Shown piece after piece: positions 61,446-64,000 of a stretch of 64,000 bases of DNA. The notes beneath the pieces were generated by a model. The model searched no databases. It saw nothing but the letters and a program-made list of their open reading frames with translations, and had not been told where the DNA came from. Location of the stretch: contig CBDFFM010000020.1 in assembly GCA_965246785.1 (NCBI GenBank), positions 124,001 through 188,000 of the forward strand, read 5' to 3'. Each line of letters opens with the position of its first letter. Positions within the stretch are counted from its first letter, which is position 1. A program made the position numbers and the translations under genes. The stretch comes from UBA1952 sp965246785 (GTDB taxonomy: Bacteria; Bacteroidota; Bacteroidia; Chitinophagales; Chitinophagaceae).

Positions 61446-62627
61446 TTACTCCACGATCACAACAGGCTTCACAGCGGTTAGCCGGCCATCGTTATACAAG
61501 CGCAGATAGTAAAAGAGGCCTTGGGTTTGCAGGGGCTGTATCTGTGCTTTGCCGCCGGTGAACTGTACCGGCTGCGACATAACTGTACGTCCCGCAGCAT
61601 CCAGCAGCTCAACCGTCCATGTGCCGGTGGGGGCTTCTGAAAGCTGGATATTCAATGCGGTACCGGGCTGTACGGGATTGGGGTAAAGCTGCACCTCAGT
61701 GCTTCGGTTAAGTCCGGCCACGGCAGTAGTGCCATAGGAGAGGCGCGTCAGGTGCACCTCACTGCGGTCAACGGTGGTGTAGTTGCTGTCGGTATAGAAA
61801 ACACGCAGCAGTGGTGTCAGCTCGCCGCTGCGGTAATAGCTGACGTAGAAGCTGCGCGTCTTCTGCGCCTGCGTGAGTCCGAAGGCGGTGAGCATAGCCG
61901 CGGGCGCGGGGCTGCCATTCAGCGTTATGCTGTCTAAGTAGTCTATCCTTCCTTTTACCGCCAGCACGTTCATATAGCCCGACACATTGCCCTGGCGGTC
62001 TTTTACACGCATCTTGCCCCAGCCCGGCACCGAAAGGCTTTCATTGGCATAAGTGATGCGGGAGGCCGGCGCTGACGACAAGCCATAGGCCGTTACGGTC
62101 ATGTTGAAGTTGACGGTGTACTTGTAGCTGTTGGCCCAGGAGGTATTATAGGTTGCCGGAAACTTCAGCAGGTTGCGGCCGCCGAAGTAAGTCGTATTCT
62201 GCGCCGGAAATACGACACTGTCATTTGGGTTGCCGGTAGCCATCAGCCAGTACGCCTGGCGGTTGATGGATTCGCCGAAGGCCATCAGCCCGGTCGGCGT
62301 AAGGCCGCGTACCACGGCACTGTACCAAGTGATGCCGTTGTTGGTAGTGGAAGGAATGATATCAACGAAGGGAAGGCCGTAAGTGCCCATCGGAAAGGCA
62401 GGGTTAGTGCCCGCAACCGTAGTGCGTGTAAAAACTGATGCGTACGTGCTGCCGCTGATGTCAACGCTGGTATTGGCGACGGGCGAAGCAGCAATGCTCC
62501 CGTTAATCAGGCCGAAAGAGTCTGTGCCGGGCACCCACGAGGCAAAGCTGCTTTGGGTGAGGGTGATCTGCGCGTTGGCGCCAAGGCTGAGGAGCGCGGC
62601 GCAGCTAAGGGTAAAGAGTGTTTTCAT
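61446..62627 (-). CDS. Secreted protein with T9SS sorting domain
   Basis: 393 residues from ATG 62627 (MKTLFTLSCAALLSLGANAQ, a clean signal peptide). The longer frame upstream lacks one. The central part has beta-sheet composition and no recognised enzyme motif. The last 80 residues, from about STEVQLYPNPVQPGTALNIQ to the GRLTAVKPVVIVE end, are a type A T9SS sorting domain. It should be secreted across the outer membrane. Function unknown. Confidence 0.82.
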   Translation of the reverse strand: MKTLFTLSCAALLSLGANAQITLTQSSFASWVPGTDSFGLINGSIAASPVANTSVDISGSTYASVFTRTTVAGTNPAFPMGTYGLPFVDIIPSTTNNGITWYSAVVRGLTPTGLMAFGESINRQAYWLMATGNPNDSVVFPAQNTTYFGGRNLLKFPATYNTSWANSYKYTVNFNMTVTAYGLSSAPASRITYANESLSVPGWGKMRVKDRQGNVSGYMNVLAVKGRIDYLDSITLNGSPAPAAMLTAFGLTQAQKTRSFYVSYYRSGELTPLLRVFYTDSNYTTVDRSEVHLTRLSYGTTAVAGLNRSTEVQLYPNPVQPGTALNIQLSEAPTGTWTVELLDAAGRTVMSQPVQFTGGKAQIQPLQTQGLFYYLRLYNDGRLTAVKPVVIVE

Positions 62628-62736
62628 TTGGGGGATAAATTTTTTGTCCCACAAACGTAATCCTGCGCCTAAGCCAACACCAAGCACTATGGGATGAAGT
62701 CGGCCATTTCTGTGATGCCGTATAGTGCCTGCTCTT

Positions 62737-63456
62737 TTATGAAAGCCGCTTCAGCCGCTCCAGCAGTTCCGCGCGGTAATTAGGCGCGAGGTCAACGCTT
62801 ATTTTACCAAGCGATATGGTGTCAGCGGCCACTTCCGTTATCATCGCCCCGTTCACGATAAACGACTTGCTGGTCTTGACGAAACTTGCGGGCAGCTGCT
62901 CCAGCAATACCTTTTGCGGAATGCGCACGAGGTGCTTTCGCTCAGCCGTGTGCAGCTCCATATAGTTACCGTCAGCGCGTATGTGCGTTACCTCGCGCAA
63001 CGGCACGCGCACGTAGCGCTGCTTGTCTTTCACAAAGAAAGAATCGCGGATGATAAGGCTGTCTTCATCCGCAGCGCCGCTGTCCCGGCCCTTCTTGAAA
63101 TTATTAATGGCAAGCTGCAGGGCTGCATATAGCGTTGCGCTGCCAAACGGCTTTTGCAGGTAGGCATGCGGCGAGGTTGCCAGCGCCGCGTGAACCGTAG
63201 GCAGGTCTTCGTAGGCGGTCAGAAAGATGAAGGGAATGGCAATGTTCGCGCCGATGTACTGTGCCACATCAATGCCCGACTTGTAGCCGCCGAGATGAAT
63301 GTCTAAGAGCGCGAGATGGATGGGCGTGGTTTCAAGCGCCCTGACCGCTTCGGTATAGTTGGAGGCGACCACGCTTTTGGTAAAGCCGAAGCCTGCCAGC
63401 AGATCCTGAAGGTCTGCCGCCACCACCATTTCATCTTCAACAATCAGGAGGTTCAT
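62737..63456 (-). CDS. LytTR-type response regulator
   Basis: 239 residues. A receiver domain has Glu7, Asp8 and phosphoacceptor Asp52 (LLDIHLGGYKS), with LTAYEDL and QKPFG conserved residues. The C-terminal LytTR DNA-binding domain includes REVTHIRADGNYMELHT. It should bind DNA direct repeats when phosphorylated by the kinase gene upstream at 63516. Its start is 60 bp past that gene's stop. Confidence 0.92.
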   Translation of the reverse strand: MNLLIVEDEMVVAADLQDLLAGFGFTKSVVASNYTEAVRALETTPIHLALLDIHLGGYKSGIDVAQYIGANIAIPFIFLTAYEDLPTVHAALATSPHAYLQKPFGSATLYAALQLAINNFKKGRDSGAADEDSLIIRDSFFVKDKQRYVRVPLREVTHIRADGNYMELHTAERKHLVRIPQKVLLEQLPASFVKTSKSFIVNGAMITEVAADTISLGKISVDLAPNYRAELLERLKRLS

Positions 63457-63515
63457 GGAGCCTTAAAAATAAGCTCCACGCCGCTACGGGCGGTAAAAAG
63501 GGGCAGCTTTTGTGG

Positions 63516-64000
63516 CTAAGCTACCTGCTTCCGCTGCCCTTCGTCCTTGAAGCTGATGTCGTACACCACGCCCCTGTCGTTGGTGTTGCTGAGCTGGCCT
63601 TTCATCTGTTGGGTCATAAGCTTAATGATGCGCAGCCCCATAGTAGGCATGTCGCCGGCGGTAGTCATGCCGGGCCCGTTATCGCGGTAGGTCAGCTTGT
63701 AGTCGGCGCCCTGCTGCCTGATGGCAATATTGATTTTAAGCGGCTGCCCCGGCCGGCGCGCATACTTGCACGAGTTGGTGATAAGCTCGGTAAGCGTCAG
63801 ACCGAGCAGCACCGCCGTATCAATATCAAGGCGGATGTTGGCGTCAATGTCTATTTCCGCATCGCCATGCAGCGCGATGAGCGCCTTTGCCAGCATCTGT
63901 ATGTATTCCTGCATAGCCACATGCTCCAGCTCATTATTCTGATACAGCTTCTGGTGTATAAGGGCAATGGATTGAATCCGCGAAACCGTATCGGCCAGCA
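63516..64000 (-). CDS. HisKA_2/HWE-type sensor histidine kinase, 5' truncated by window edge
   Basis: The frame is open to the window edge, so only about the last 160 residues are seen. RIQSIALIHQKLYQ is part of the HisKA_2 dimerisation and phosphoacceptor domain, and LTELITNSCKYA plus DNGPGM are the N and G1 boxes of the ATPase domain, with a G2-like MGLRIIKLMTQQM. It is the partner of the LytTR regulator downstream. Sensor domains lie outside the window. Confidence 0.88.
   Translation of the reverse strand, partial: LADTVSRIQSIALIHQKLYQNNELEHVAMQEYIQMLAKALIALHGDAEIDIDANIRLDIDTAVLLGLTLTELITNSCKYARRPGQPLKINIAIRQQGADYKLTYRDNGPGMTTAGDMPTMGLRIIKLMTQQMKGQLSNTNDRGVVYDISFKDEGQRKQVA

Overview
The window looks like a chromosomal segment of a fairly GC-rich member of the phylum Bacteroidota, most likely a Chitinophagaceae-like lineage. 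The evidence is two secreted proteins with type IX secretion C-terminal sorting domains, a ribosomal protein THX gene, a DUF4286 protein, a LytTR/HisKA_2 two-component pair, and promoter-like TAnnTTTG boxes (one with TTG exactly 19 nt upstream) instead of E. coli-type promoters. No rRNA, tRNA, phage or complete insertion sequence was found.

Positions 1-22.4 kb are a surface polysaccharide locus. It opens with a Gfo/Idh/MocA oxidoreductase, a hexapeptide acetyltransferase and a DegT aminotransferase, the trio that makes 2,3-diacetamido uronic acids. It continues with six GT4-type glycosyltransferases, two asparagine-synthetase-like amidotransferases, several SDR epimerases, a UDP-xylose synthase, a frameshifted UDP-glucose 6-dehydrogenase, a UDP-HexNAc 6-dehydrogenase/4-epimerase pair and a Wzy-like membrane protein. 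The only trace of a flippase is a decayed remnant at 3783-4087. The gene set points to a uronic-acid-rich, possibly amidated, glycan.

Positions 22.5-45.5 kb are mostly housekeeping and accessory genes: THX, HU, cyanophycin synthetase, two RelE/ParE-type toxin-antitoxin modules, endonuclease V, dGTPase, QueA, NadC, a lipid kinase, a methionine aminotransferase, mannose-1-phosphate guanylyltransferase, Nfu/IscA/IscU/IscS iron-sulfur assembly, methylmalonyl-CoA epimerase, a DtxR/MntR regulator and an isoaspartyl peptidase. Positions 45.5-64 kb hold a T9SS metalloprotease, ATP synthase gamma, an ABC permease, a small lipoprotein, RsmI, PurS, PssA, Ppx and Ppk1, a DUF433/DUF5615 toxin-antitoxin pair, a GT2 glycosyltransferase, a truncated comM, a T9SS protein and a two-component system that runs off the right edge.

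The most unusual content is non-coding. Seven palindromes lie at exactly 42-bp centre-to-centre spacing at 52231-52498, with base-pair-preserving changes between units. A second array of unrelated palindromes with 42-44 bp spacing (17582-17810) sits between two divergent promoters of the polysaccharide locus. Several intergenic gaps hold inverted repeats whose arms are built from a short repeated word that differs from site to site, and a 205-bp element with 37-bp terminal inverted repeats lies at 45529-45733.
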